Under the pieces are notes generated by a model. The model did not search any database. It was not told where the DNA came from and worked only from the letters and a program-made list of their open reading frames with translations. A stretch of DNA of 64,000 bases from Rhodospirillaceae bacterium (GTDB lineage: Bacteria > Pseudomonadota > Alphaproteobacteria > UBA8366). Positions 25,775 through 33,766 of the stretch are shown piece after piece. The stretch's first letter is position 1, and every line of letters starts with the position of its first letter. The position numbers were made by a program, and so were the translations under genes. The stretch covers positions 26,893 to 90,892 of the forward strand of contig PAZH01000010.1 of assembly GCA_002716125.1 (NCBI GenBank), given 5' to 3'.

Positions 25775-25799
25775 ATTTAATCCTGCTTGCGAGGTTCTC

Positions 25800-26561
25800 A
25801 TGCGACTAAAAGACCGCGTTGCCATCGTGACAGGCGCCGGGAGCGGCCTCGGTGCCGGCATTGCCCGACGCTTTGCCGAAGAAGGAGCACATGTCGTTTT
25901 AGCTGACTTGAACGGCGCGAATGCCGAATCCGTCGCGGAGGAAATTCGCCAAGGTCAGGCCAAGGCTATCGCGGTTGAGATGGACGTCACAGATTATGAT
26001 GCCGCAGGTGATCTCATCGCGCGCACGGTCGATGAATACGGAACGATCGACATCCTCGTAAATAGTGCGGGGACAAGCCGTCACATGACGTTTCTCAATG
26101 CGAAGCCAGAAGATTTCCAGGCCATCATGAAAGTGAACTTGGAAGGAACAATGTATTGCGGTCAACACGCGGGCCGCGTAATGGTCGAAAAGGGGTACGG
26201 GCGGATCGTCAACATCGCCTCCATCTCAGGCGAGCGCGCTGGGATCGGGCGGACCGGATACGGCGTCTCCAAATTTGCGGTCATCGGTCTTACGAAGCAA
26301 ATGGCGCTTGAGCTCGGCCCCCAGGGCGTGACCGTGAATGCGGTGGGTCCCGGCCCTGTCGACACGCCATTGACACAAGTTGCACATTCCGCAGAAACCC
26401 GGCGCGCCTACCTCGATCTGATTCCGCTCGGACGTTACGGGAAAGTGGAGGAGATGGCCGATGCCGCTACATATCTCGCGGGCGAACAGGCGGCCTATGT
26501 GAACGGTCATGTGCTTTTCGTCGACGGCGGCTTCGTTTCCGTCGGCATCCAAAAGGAATAG
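25800..26561 (+). CDS. SDR-family NAD(P)-dependent oxidoreductase
   Basis: Classical 253-residue SDR: cofactor motif VTGAGSGLGAGIARRFAEEG, NSAG in ILVNSAGTSRH, catalytic Ser in NIASISGERAG and YGVSKFAVIGLTK as YxxxK. PGPVDTPLTQVAHS and HVLFVDGGFVSVG are typical C-terminal parts. It follows the Rieske gene after 25 bases and is closed by a terminator, so it ends the tetR operon. Its function may be a cis-diol dehydrogenase, or an alcohol dehydrogenase acting after demethylation; an FabG-like fold cannot tell these apart. Confidence 0.9.
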   Translation: MRLKDRVAIVTGAGSGLGAGIARRFAEEGAHVVLADLNGANAESVAEEIRQGQAKAIAVEMDVTDYDAAGDLIARTVDEYGTIDILVNSAGTSRHMTFLNAKPEDFQAIMKVNLEGTMYCGQHAGRVMVEKGYGRIVNIASISGERAGIGRTGYGVSKFAVIGLTKQMALELGPQGVTVNAVGPGPVDTPLTQVAHSAETRRAYLDLIPLGRYGKVEEMADAATYLAGEQAAYVNGHVLFVDGGFVSVGIQKE

Positions 26562-26580
26562 CAGCGCCCAAAATCATCGA

Positions 26581-26607
26581 AAGGCTCCGCCGCCTGGACG
26601 GAGCCTT
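26581..26607 (+). terminator. strong hairpin, transcription terminator of tetR-Rieske-SDR operon
   Basis: AAGGCTCCG (26581-26589) and CGGAGCCTT (26599-26607) pair perfectly around a 9-base loop, 19 bases after the SDR stop. The following T-run is weak (a CTTTTC about 15 bases on). The rest of the gap, 26608-26834, contains no gene I can support. Confidence 0.7.
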
Positions 26608-26834
26608 CCCTGTGTGGGCTTTTCTCAAGCCTCCCGATCAAAGACCGGGTGTGTGTAGCATAGCTCGAATATTTAGCCCCTTCTGTCCGGTGGAGTCATT
26701 TTTGTAGCCTCCTTTCGGATTTTCGCGATGCGCTTCGCGTGGGCCCTCGCAGTTCGCATCACCAAAATACTATACCCCAAACAAAATTCGATTCCTATCT
26801 ATTCGCTCAATTCTATTTGCCGCAGAATGAACGG

Positions 26835-27383
26835 TTATGCCGGTTCGATATCGTCTCGTTGCCCCCCTAACGGTTCTGCGGACGCAATAACGACGAAGAC
26901 TTGATCGAGCTGGTCTTCACGGGTCGAAACAGGAAATACACCCCGGAAAATTCGCAAGAACTCGCGGCCCGGAATAGGCACTCGCGTGTGCGAATATACC
27001 GGCTTTGCCTCTCGCCAGACTTCTTCAAATTCTCGTCGACGTGTCTCCGCCGACTCCTCTGGCAGATGATCGCCTAACTCGCAGTTCGTATAGTCAATTC
27101 CAAATAGGTCGACACACCCGGTACCACACAATCGGTATCCATAATCTGAATCGCCAAAGCGTTCGAGAATCATGAGCCAAGGGATGACTTGCGGTAAATC
27201 AGCGGGCGAAAATTCGGACCTTGGCATAGGAGAGTCTTCCTCGGATCTCGTCATCCAGTAATCCGCGAATACACGTACTGGATGCGTATCCGGCAAATCC
27301 GGTAAATCGACCCGCCGGTAAGGTTCCGCAAACTGCCATTCGATCTCAAAATCGAAATTTTCCATCGGCGTCATTATTCTCAT
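26835..27383 (-). CDS. PAS-domain-containing protein (PAS_5 type)
   Basis: A 182-residue cytoplasmic protein with WMTRSEEDSPMPRSEF and FSPADLPQVIPWLMILERFG, then FRLCGTG-like YGYRLCGTGCVDLFG and LRIFRGVFPVS, the layout of the alphaproteobacterial PAS_5 family. No output domain is attached. It diverges across an AT-rich 262-base gap from the PhyH gene. Three ATG codons lie within the first seven residues (MRIMTPMENF), so the exact start is uncertain. Likely a signal-sensing or adaptor protein; its ligand is unknown. Confidence 0.75.
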   Translation of the reverse strand: MRIMTPMENFDFEIEWQFAEPYRRVDLPDLPDTHPVRVFADYWMTRSEEDSPMPRSEFSPADLPQVIPWLMILERFGDSDYGYRLCGTGCVDLFGIDYTNCELGDHLPEESAETRRREFEEVWREAKPVYSHTRVPIPGREFLRIFRGVFPVSTREDQLDQVFVVIASAEPLGGQRDDIEPA

Positions 27384-27645
27384 CGAATTTCGAAATTAGA
27401 AATACAATATAATGTATACATAAGTTAAATGATACAACTTTAACGTGGCTACTTGCATGCGATCTGCGATACCACGACAAGTAGGATCGAACCGCACCGG
27501 TCCGACTGTAAGCCTGTTTTCGTGCTGCACGCGCATGCCGATGAGCGCTCAGAACTTTCCAATTCCATAACAAGCCATGTTTGCCGTGAGGTACTATGTG
27601 CGCCAGATTAGTGGTTGCGGACACCTTTAGAGGGTCAAAATCGAA
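27384..27645. promoter_or_regulatory. AT-rich intergenic region between divergent PAS and PhyH genes
   Basis: The first part is unusually AT-rich, with a TATAAT at 27408-27413 and a GTATAC palindrome close by. This is a probable promoter area for one or both divergent genes, but I cannot place a convincing -35 box. No open frame worth calling. Confidence 0.4.
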
Positions 27646-28497
27646 ATGCCAAAGAAACTGACGGCAGCGCAAATCGAATCCTACCATCAGGACGGATTCT
27701 GCTTTCCCATTGAAGGTATCGGTCAAGATCATGCAGCGCGAGCCCGCGCCGATCTCGAAAAATATGAGCGTGATCTCGGCGCACCGCTGACGGCCGCCGG
27801 CCGCGAAGAACGATATAAACTGCACGTCCGCCTACCATGGGCATGTGACTTAGTCCGCGACCCGGCCGTCCTCGACGCTGTCGAAGACATCATCGGACCA
27901 GATATCCTCGTCTGGACCAGCACCTTTTTCATCAAAGAACCCAATACCACCGCGATTACGATGTGGCATCAGGACGCGACATATTTCGGCTTGAGACCGC
28001 ATCATCATATAACGGCTTGGATTGCGCTCAGCGAGGCCTCCGAGACGGCTGGCTGTATGGAATTTGTGCCGGAAGGCGGTGCCGCTCGCCTCTATCAACA
28101 CAAGGCCAACGCAGACCCGAATAGCATCAACGGCGGCGGTCAAACGATTGCGGAGCGTTTTGACAAAGGCAATACCGTTCGCGGGATGTTGAAAATGGGT
28201 GAGTTCTCATTGCATCACACACTTTGCATTCACAGCTCTCCGCCGAACAACAGCGACGACCGCCGGATCGGATACGGCATCAGCTATGTTCCGGCGTCCG
28301 TCCGGCACATCGGTAGCACGCCGCAACGCGCCATGTTGGTACGGGGCGAAGACAAACATGGAAACTTCATCCATGAGCCTTTCCCAACTGGCGACGACGC
28401 ACACGACGCCGACGAACTCTCAAAGAGTCGCGCCAGTTACAATTTCGGCTATGCCGAGCAAATCGAATGGCACGCCGCCGGACGATGGGAGGCCTAA
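27646..28497 (+). CDS. phytanoyl-CoA dioxygenase (PhyH) family Fe(II)/2OG oxygenase
   Basis: Fe(II)/2-oxoglutarate dioxygenase of 283 residues. Metal ligands His108 and Asp110 (WHQDAT) and distal His196 (CIHSSPPNNS), with the 2OG-binding Arg in DDRRIG. Because the Asp is retained (not Gly or Ala), hydroxylation rather than halogenation is expected. The N-terminus LTAAQIESYHQDGFCFPIEGI is typical of PhyH proteins. Substrate unknown; acyl-CoAs, alkaloid-like and carrier-bound substrates occur in the family. Flanked by an AT-rich promoter and a small convergent gene. Confidence 0.88.
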   Translation: MPKKLTAAQIESYHQDGFCFPIEGIGQDHAARARADLEKYERDLGAPLTAAGREERYKLHVRLPWACDLVRDPAVLDAVEDIIGPDILVWTSTFFIKEPNTTAITMWHQDATYFGLRPHHHITAWIALSEASETAGCMEFVPEGGAARLYQHKANADPNSINGGGQTIAERFDKGNTVRGMLKMGEFSLHHTLCIHSSPPNNSDDRRIGYGISYVPASVRHIGSTPQRAMLVRGEDKHGNFIHEPFPTGDDAHDADELSKSRASYNFGYAEQIEWHAAGRWEA

Positions 28498-28509
28498 GTT
28501 CTCGCCAGA

Positions 28510-28773
28510 TTAAATGTCGTCGAAAACATGCGCTAACGCGCTGCGGGCCAATTCGCCGCAATCGTCTTCTTCGATCGGGCATACGAATACATAGCGATTT
28601 CCTTGGCGTATATGCTGTTCTTGATAACTCTCGACGCTCGCATAGAAGTTCAGAGCATCTGCCATCACTTTCATTTTTTCTGCGGTTTGGGATCGGTTTA
28701 GGGTGCCGGCCCCAACAGCTCCAATAAGGCGGTCTAATTCTGAGACCGGCCCTAATTGTTCGGCTTTACCCAT
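28510..28773 (-). CDS. small hypothetical protein
   Basis: An 87-residue soluble protein of unknown family. A GGAGGG sits 8 bases before the ATG, which supports it as a real gene. It has a helical N-half (LGPVSELDRLIGAVGAG, AEKMKVMADALNFYASVE), then a YVFVCPIEEDDCGELARSAL segment with two Cys. Convergent with the PhyH gene, 12 bases apart. I found no domain. Confidence 0.6.
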   Translation of the reverse strand: MGKAEQLGPVSELDRLIGAVGAGTLNRSQTAEKMKVMADALNFYASVESYQEQHIRQGNRYVFVCPIEEDDCGELARSALAHVFDDI

Positions 28774-28940
28774 TTAAATTCCCTCCATCCTTTCACCTAT
28801 GTGTACAAGCCACTTTCGCGGCGAAGGCTCCAAAGAGGGACGCAGCTTACGCAATACGCCTCTGATTGGATGTGACTATTGCCACAACCAATTAAGGCAT
28901 TTTTAAGGGTTTTATGTCTTTGAAGGTGTCTGACCGAACC

Positions 28941-29249
28941 TTAGTGGTCTGGATTTGCTTCTTTAAACTTCGCGACTTGCTCTGCCGAAGCTTCCTTCTG
29001 ATGCTTCGATTTCCAATCGCTATAGGGCATCCCATATACAATTTCGCGCGCTTCTTCGTAGTCTAATTCCAAGCCCTTATCATTGGCCGCCGCGGTATAC
29101 CACTTGGAGAGACAGTTGCGGCAAAACCCCGCTAAATTCATGAGGTCGATGTTCTGAACATCGGTCCGCTCGCGAAGATGATCTACCAAGGTGCGGAACG
29201 CCGCTGCTTCTAGTTCGGTCTGGGTTTGCTGATCGAACTCTTTCGTCAT
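28941..29249 (-). CDS. DUF1244 family protein
   Basis: A 102-residue protein of a family conserved across alpha- and gammaproteobacteria. Signatures: AAAFRTLVDHLRERTDVQNID, NLAGFCRNCLSKWYTAAA (with paired Cys) and EEAREIVYGMPYSDWKSKHQ. The Cys pair and Trp might bind metal or a partner. Function is unknown in the family. Its gene ends 167 bases from the upstream small gene, with nothing supportable between. Confidence 0.9.
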   Translation of the reverse strand: MTKEFDQQTQTELEAAAFRTLVDHLRERTDVQNIDLMNLAGFCRNCLSKWYTAAANDKGLELDYEEAREIVYGMPYSDWKSKHQKEASAEQVAKFKEANPDH

Positions 29250-29329
29250 GATCTTTCCCCTAATGCCAAAAGTTGTTGCAACGATATTTGGTGATCACCG
29301 ACAGATTTGGCAACGCCGAAATCGAATGT

Positions 29330-30187
29330 TCACTCAGCGGCCGGTACTCCGCTGGAAATTGTGGTCCGCTGCATCAATCGCCTATGATTCATCGTATCGT
29401 AAGGCGTCGCCCTGTGGAGCACAGCCTGGTTATCCCAAATGACCACATCATTGTCGCGCCATTCATGTCGATATATCAGGTTTGGCTGGGTCGCCCTTGA
29501 AAGCAGGTCTTCCAGGAATTGGCGACCGGCCCGCTCGGTCCACCCAACGACGGTCTTGGCATGCGCACCAATCATTAGCGAGTGGCGTCCATTGTTCTTA
29601 TTCGTACGAACGATATCATGGCGGGCAGCGGGAAATTTAGCGGCTTCATCGTCCGATAAAGTGAAACCAACCGTTCCACGTGAATAGACAAAATCATGTT
29701 CGATCACGAGCGTGGCAAATTCGGCTTTTTCTTCTTCCGATAGAGAATCGTAGAGCACACGTGTCGACGCGAATTCCGTCGCACCGCCGGCCGGTGGAAT
29801 TTCACGGGCCGACAGAACCGAACAAAGCGACGGCACAGCTTTGAACGTGCTGTCCGAATGCCAGAGCATGTTCGCTTTTTGGTAAAACATTCGCCGATCG
29901 TCTGCAGGAATGGTCTCGCCGGTTCTAATATCGAGGTTCGATTGGCGGGCAAACGGCGTACCCGATCCTGGATTTAAAGCGCGCGTCCCTTCGAGGATAC
30001 CGAATCGTTCGCTGAAAACGATCTGTTGTTCGTCCGTCAACGGTTGCTCCGGCAAAACGAGGACGCTGTATTCGTCGAAGGCCGCGCGAATTTCACCAAA
30101 TTGCGCGTCGGTGAGTGGACGGGCGATGTCCACACCTGTCAGCTTGGCGCCGAAATGAGGCGTTAGTGGTGCGAGCGAGATAGCCAT
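29330..30187 (-). CDS. TauD/TfdA-family dioxygenase
   Basis: Fe(II)/2-oxoglutarate dioxygenase of 285 residues. The facial triad is His110 and Asp112 (MLWHSDST) and His258 (AVLHRATPYD), with the 2OG-binding Arg in HRRLMQRTT. PLTPHFGAKLTGVDIARPL is the classical TfdA N-terminus. Members cleave C-O or C-S bonds of aryloxyacids or sulfonates by alpha-hydroxylation, so a role in breakdown of an ether, sulfonate or amine is plausible. It is a single gene on the minus strand. A second member of the family lies at 38653. Confidence 0.9.
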   Translation of the reverse strand: MAISLAPLTPHFGAKLTGVDIARPLTDAQFGEIRAAFDEYSVLVLPEQPLTDEQQIVFSERFGILEGTRALNPGSGTPFARQSNLDIRTGETIPADDRRMFYQKANMLWHSDSTFKAVPSLCSVLSAREIPPAGGATEFASTRVLYDSLSEEEKAEFATLVIEHDFVYSRGTVGFTLSDDEAAKFPAARHDIVRTNKNNGRHSLMIGAHAKTVVGWTERAGRQFLEDLLSRATQPNLIYRHEWRDNDVVIWDNQAVLHRATPYDTMNHRRLMQRTTISSGVPAAE

Positions 30188-30389
30188 ACTGTTCTCTCCT
30201 TACCGCGGCCGCTTGTCGCAACGTCGGGCATTTACCGGCAATCTGCCCGGCGGCTCGGTCGCTATGAATATAGAGCGTTCAGATGCCCATCACACACCTC
30301 GTTCACCTTCATGTTATGGCAACTTCCCACAAGAGGGCCGTTCGGAATAATATCCGCTGCGTGAAGATATTTTGCGAATCAAGAAAACC

Positions 30390-31058
30390 ATGCTGAAGCG
30401 TCTTATTGTCCCAATTGCCTTTGCGTTAAGCCTCGCCGCGAGCAACCTGAGCGCGGCGGACTCGCCACGCGCAATTAATTGGGAAAACTTGGCGCCGGAT
30501 TTACCGGAGATTGCGGATCCGTTTACGCACCTCACGCCGGAGCAACGCCTCGACCTGTTCGCGATCTACGGTATTCGCGCGCAATCCGATCAAGGTGTCA
30601 CTTCTCGCAACAGCCCGACCTATCAACTGTCTGTCGAGCTAACTGACAAGCTCACCGAGACTGGACTGGACGTTGAGGCCCTGCTCGCGGAAGCGCGCGA
30701 AGTCGAAAAGAAAATCATGGCGCAGGAAGCCCAAACGGTACCGGAGTTAGAAGGCCAACTCGTTGAGATGCCCGGTTTCGCCTTGCCGTTGGAATTCTCG
30801 GACAAAGGCGTCACCGAATTCCTTTTGGTTCCCTACCTCGGGGCCTGCATTCACACCCCTCCGCCGCCCCCCAACCAGATGGTGTTTGTCCAATTGCAAG
30901 AGCCATTCAAATTGGATGACATCTATACGCCGGTCCTAATTACGGGACGCATGAAGATCGCCGCAACGAAGAAAAAGCTATTTTTTGTGGACGGACAAGC
31001 AGACATCGATACCGGTTACTCACTGCGCGCCACAAAGATAGAACTCGACCGGCAATAG
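30390..31058 (+). CDS. DUF3299 lipoprotein-like exported protein (zinc-uptake associated)
   Basis: A 222-residue exported protein. Signal peptide about 1-23 (LIVPIAFALSLAASNLSAA). The C-terminal part has the DUF3299 hallmarks VEMPGFALPLEF and FLLVPYLGACIHTPPPPPNQ, then a FKLDDIYTPVLITGRMKI domain. The start is the ATG at 30390; a TTG at 30372 would add six residues. It precedes the ZrgA-like gene by 91 bases. DUF3299 proteins are often linked to zinc transport loci, and I infer a periplasmic or inner-membrane accessory role here. The upstream gap 30188-30389 shows no gene. Confidence 0.8.
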   Translation: MLKRLIVPIAFALSLAASNLSAADSPRAINWENLAPDLPEIADPFTHLTPEQRLDLFAIYGIRAQSDQGVTSRNSPTYQLSVELTDKLTETGLDVEALLAEAREVEKKIMAQEAQTVPELEGQLVEMPGFALPLEFSDKGVTEFLLVPYLGACIHTPPPPPNQMVFVQLQEPFKLDDIYTPVLITGRMKIAATKKKLFFVDGQADIDTGYSLRATKIELDRQ

Positions 31059-31112
31059 AACAGAAAATTTGCCCGCCAGACGACCGGACGGATGCAACAC
31101 ACCCACCAAAAT

Positions 31113-31135
31113 GATATGTTATAACAAAACATTTC
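31113..31135. promoter_or_regulatory. Zur box upstream of zrgA
   Basis: This 23-base site matches the known Zur consensus (GAAATGTTATA-N-TATAACATTTC) at 19 of 22 defined positions, including the left half ATGTTATA and the right half AACATTTC. It lies 15 bases before the GTG start of the His-rich gene, so zinc-bound Zur should block transcription in zinc plenty. The match was done by eye against the remembered consensus. Confidence 0.8.
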
Positions 31136-31149
31136 ATAGGAGAGTTTCT

Positions 31150-31794
31150 GTGAGCACGATCCGATATGGACTTATTGCCGTTGCATTCACTTGTATGACC
31201 ATTTCACCCGCGGTCAGCGGCGAAAAGAGACACAAACACGAGCATGGATCTCACAAACATGAGCACAGTTCCCACAAGCATGACTCGCACAAACACAACA
31301 AGAAACACAGCGGCCATAAGCATGAAAAAGGGCACGACGACCACGATCATAAGAAAGGACACGGCGCCCACGAGCACGGTGTCAGCCAACTAAACGTCGG
31401 CGTGTCTGGATCCAAGGTCGAAATCGAACTTGCCTCGCCCGGCGTCGACATTGTGGGCTTCGAACACAAACCGAGCACTGCGGAACAAAAAGAACGTGTG
31501 AAGAAAGCGCTCGCAAAGTTACGTGAACCCGGCACCTTGGTTGAACTTCCCAAAGAGGCTAAGTGCAAGAGAACGGAAGCCGAAGCACACCTTGAACAGG
31601 AATCGAAGGAACACGCCGAGTTCGAAGTGCATCTGCACTTCACGTGCGATAACCCCAGCGCGCTCGACCATATAGACATCACCGCCTTTTCGACCTTCCC
31701 CGGCATCCGAGAAATCAATGCGCAGGCGATCACACCCAATGGTCAATTCGCTGCGGAATTGACTTCGAAGCGCGACCATTTGACATTGAAGTAA
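31150..31794 (+). CDS. zrgA: ZrgA-family zinc-binding periplasmic protein
   Basis: Exported His-rich protein of 214 residues from the GTG at 31150 (AGGAGA upstream). Signal peptide about 1-24. Residues 28-76 hold 19 His in 49 positions as repeated (S/K)HKH(E/D) units, a zinc-sequestering arm. The rest is a DUF2796 domain: GVSQLNVGVSGSKVEIEL, SPGVDIVGFEHKPST, FEVHLHFTCDNPSALDHID. A longer frame starting at 31069 covers the Zur box and is not used. With the ATPase and permease genes just after, it makes a ZrgABC-type zinc uptake system (named from Vibrio). Confidence 0.88.
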   Translation: MSTIRYGLIAVAFTCMTISPAVSGEKRHKHEHGSHKHEHSSHKHDSHKHNKKHSGHKHEKGHDDHDHKKGHGAHEHGVSQLNVGVSGSKVEIELASPGVDIVGFEHKPSTAEQKERVKKALAKLREPGTLVELPKEAKCKRTEAEAHLEQESKEHAEFEVHLHFTCDNPSALDHIDITAFSTFPGIREINAQAITPNGQFAAELTSKRDHLTLK

Positions 31795-31820
31795 GAGGAA
31801 CTCAACGGAGCCGAGATCAC

Positions 31821-32507
31821 GTGTCCGATGCCATCAATCTACGCGACCTGAAATTTCGATGGCATCGAGACAAGCCTTGGACTCTCGACATTCCGCATTT
31901 CGAAGTGCGTCGCGGTTACAAGGTCTTTATCCAAGGGCCGAGCGGCAGCGGCAAAACGACACTTTTGAATCTCATTGGTGGCATTGTCCTTGCCGACGAA
32001 GGCCAAATCTCCATCGAGAATACGGATCTGGCGGCGCTTCGTCCCTCGGCACGCGACAACTTTAGGGGCGAGAACATCGGCTTTATTTTTCAGATGTTCA
32101 ATTTGGTTCCCTATCTCTCGGTTCTTGATAATGTCCTTCTCCCCTGTCGGTTTTCGCGACAACGTCAAAATCGCATCTCGGGTGACGTATCAAACGAAGC
32201 GATTCGACTATTAGGCCGCATGGGCATTGACGACAGCGGTCTTGAAACGCGGCGGGTCACTGATCTCAGCGTCGGGCAGCAGCAGCGTGTCGCTGCCGCG
32301 CGCGCCCTTCTCGGTGCGCCGCGACTGATCGTTGCTGACGAACCGACGTCCGCCTTGGACACGGACAACCGAAAAGCGTTTATCGACCTCCTCTTCGCCG
32401 AGACGAACAGCAGCGGAGCGACATTGGTCTTCGTCAGCCATGACATGACTTTGTCTTCTGCCTTCGACACCTCCGTCTCGTTGCGCGACCTGAATCGGGC
32501 ACGCTAA
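31821..32507 (+). CDS. ABC transporter ATP-binding protein of the Zrg zinc system
   Basis: A 228-residue ATPase: Walker A GPSGSGKT (39-46), signature LSVGQQQRVAAARAL and Walker B RLIVADEPTSALD. Start GTG at 31821, 26 bases after zrgA. It belongs to the LolD/MacB-like group that pairs with FtsX-type permeases. It overlaps the permease gene by one base (TAATG). Together with zrgA it forms the zinc-import module. Confidence 0.88.
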   Translation: MSDAINLRDLKFRWHRDKPWTLDIPHFEVRRGYKVFIQGPSGSGKTTLLNLIGGIVLADEGQISIENTDLAALRPSARDNFRGENIGFIFQMFNLVPYLSVLDNVLLPCRFSRQRQNRISGDVSNEAIRLLGRMGIDDSGLETRRVTDLSVGQQQRVAAARALLGAPRLIVADEPTSALDTDNRKAFIDLLFAETNSSGATLVFVSHDMTLSSAFDTSVSLRDLNRAR

Positions 32508-33766
32508 TGCAAGTTTTTACGATCGCTGCAAAAAGTCTATGGAATCGCAAGGCGACGGCGGTTTTGACGATCATCGCGATCGCGGTCAGCGTGACTTTGT
32601 TACTGGGCGTCGAACGCATTCGCGCTGAAGCCCGCAATAGTTTCGCCAACACGATTTCCGGAACAGACCTGGTCGTCGGCGCTCGGGGCGGTTCGATCCA
32701 GTTGCTGCTATATTCCGTCTTCCGGATCGGAAATGCGACCAACAACATCAGTTGGGGCAGTTATCGCGAATTCGCGGATTTGCCGAATGTTGCGTGGACA
32801 ATCCCCTTCTCGCTCGGCGATTCGCACCGCGGCTATCGGGTTCTCGGCACGACAACGGACTATTTCAAATATTATCGATATGGCGAGAAGCGAAACCTCC
32901 GGTTTTCCAACGGCGGCGCCTTCGATGATGTTTTCGATGCGGTCCTCGGTGCGGATGTTGCGGAAAAGCTGGGCTACGAGGTCGGCGACCCATTGGTTGT
33001 CACGCATGGAATTTCGAAGCGCGGCGGCACAGAGCATGCCGACAAACCGTTCCGCGTCTCTGGCATCCTCGCAAAGACCGGGACGCCGGTCGATCAAACG
33101 ATTCATGTCAGTCTCGCAGGGATTGAGGCTATTCATATCGATTGGCGGGGCGGGGCAAGAGTACCGGGATTTACGATTACGGCGGATGAAGTCCGTGGGC
33201 TGAATTTACAACCCAAGGCAATTACCGCGTTCTTGGTGGGCCTGAACTCCCGCCTGGACGCTTTCAGAGTACAGCGTCGTGTAAACACCTATGACAGAGA
33301 ACCGCTCACGGCGATCCTACCCGGCGTCGCCCTACATGAACTTTGGCGCGTGCTCGGCACCGCCGAAACGGCACTCTCAGTGATTTCTTTCTTCGTCATC
33401 GCAACAAGTCTGCTCGGTATGCTGACTGTTATGTTGGCCGGTGTAAACGAACGGCGAAGAGAGTTCGCCATACTCCGCTCCGTCGGTGCGGGTACGCGTC
33501 ACATTTTTGCACTCCACCTTATTGAAGCGCTCTTCCTGACGGCCGCCGGAATCATTATCGGCACGAGCTTGCTATACGGGCTCTTGTTGATCACGCAACC
33601 GATCGTCGAAGACCAATACGGCTTATTCATTAACATCGGCGCCCTCACCCAGGGTGACCTCCTTCGTATGACGCTGGTTTTGACGGCAGGCGTCGTCGCA
33701 GGAATGGCGCCGGCGTGGCGGGCTTACAGAAACACGCTCGCGGATGGTCTCACAGCCCGGCACTAA
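32507..33766 (+). CDS. FtsX-like ABC permease of the Zrg zinc system
   Basis: A 419-residue permease of the MacB/FtsX kind: one N-terminal helix (AVLTIIAIAVSVTLLLGVERI), a long extracytoplasmic MacB-PCD domain (about 40-280), then three C-terminal helices (ISFFVIATSLLGMLTVMLAG, EALFLTAAGIIIGTSLLYGL, LLRMTLVLTAGVVAGMAP). The RRREFAILRSVGAG coupling helix is visible. It overlaps the ATPase gene by one base and the convergent YbdK ligase gene by 4 bases at their 3' ends. Confidence 0.85.
   Translation: MQVFTIAAKSLWNRKATAVLTIIAIAVSVTLLLGVERIRAEARNSFANTISGTDLVVGARGGSIQLLLYSVFRIGNATNNISWGSYREFADLPNVAWTIPFSLGDSHRGYRVLGTTTDYFKYYRYGEKRNLRFSNGGAFDDVFDAVLGADVAEKLGYEVGDPLVVTHGISKRGGTEHADKPFRVSGILAKTGTPVDQTIHVSLAGIEAIHIDWRGGARVPGFTITADEVRGLNLQPKAITAFLVGLNSRLDAFRVQRRVNTYDREPLTAILPGVALHELWRVLGTAETALSVISFFVIATSLLGMLTVMLAGVNERRREFAILRSVGAGTRHIFALHLIEALFLTAAGIIIGTSLLYGLLLITQPIVEDQYGLFINIGALTQGDLLRMTLVLTAGVVAGMAPAWRAYRNTLADGLTARH

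Noticed and set aside
26608..26834. Possible small gene in the gap after the SDR terminator
   Set aside because: No start with ribosome site and no coding-like frame of useful length.
31069..31149. N-terminal extension of zrgA
   Set aside because: It overlaps the Zur box and precedes the good ribosome site; the GTG at 31150 gives a proper signal peptide.
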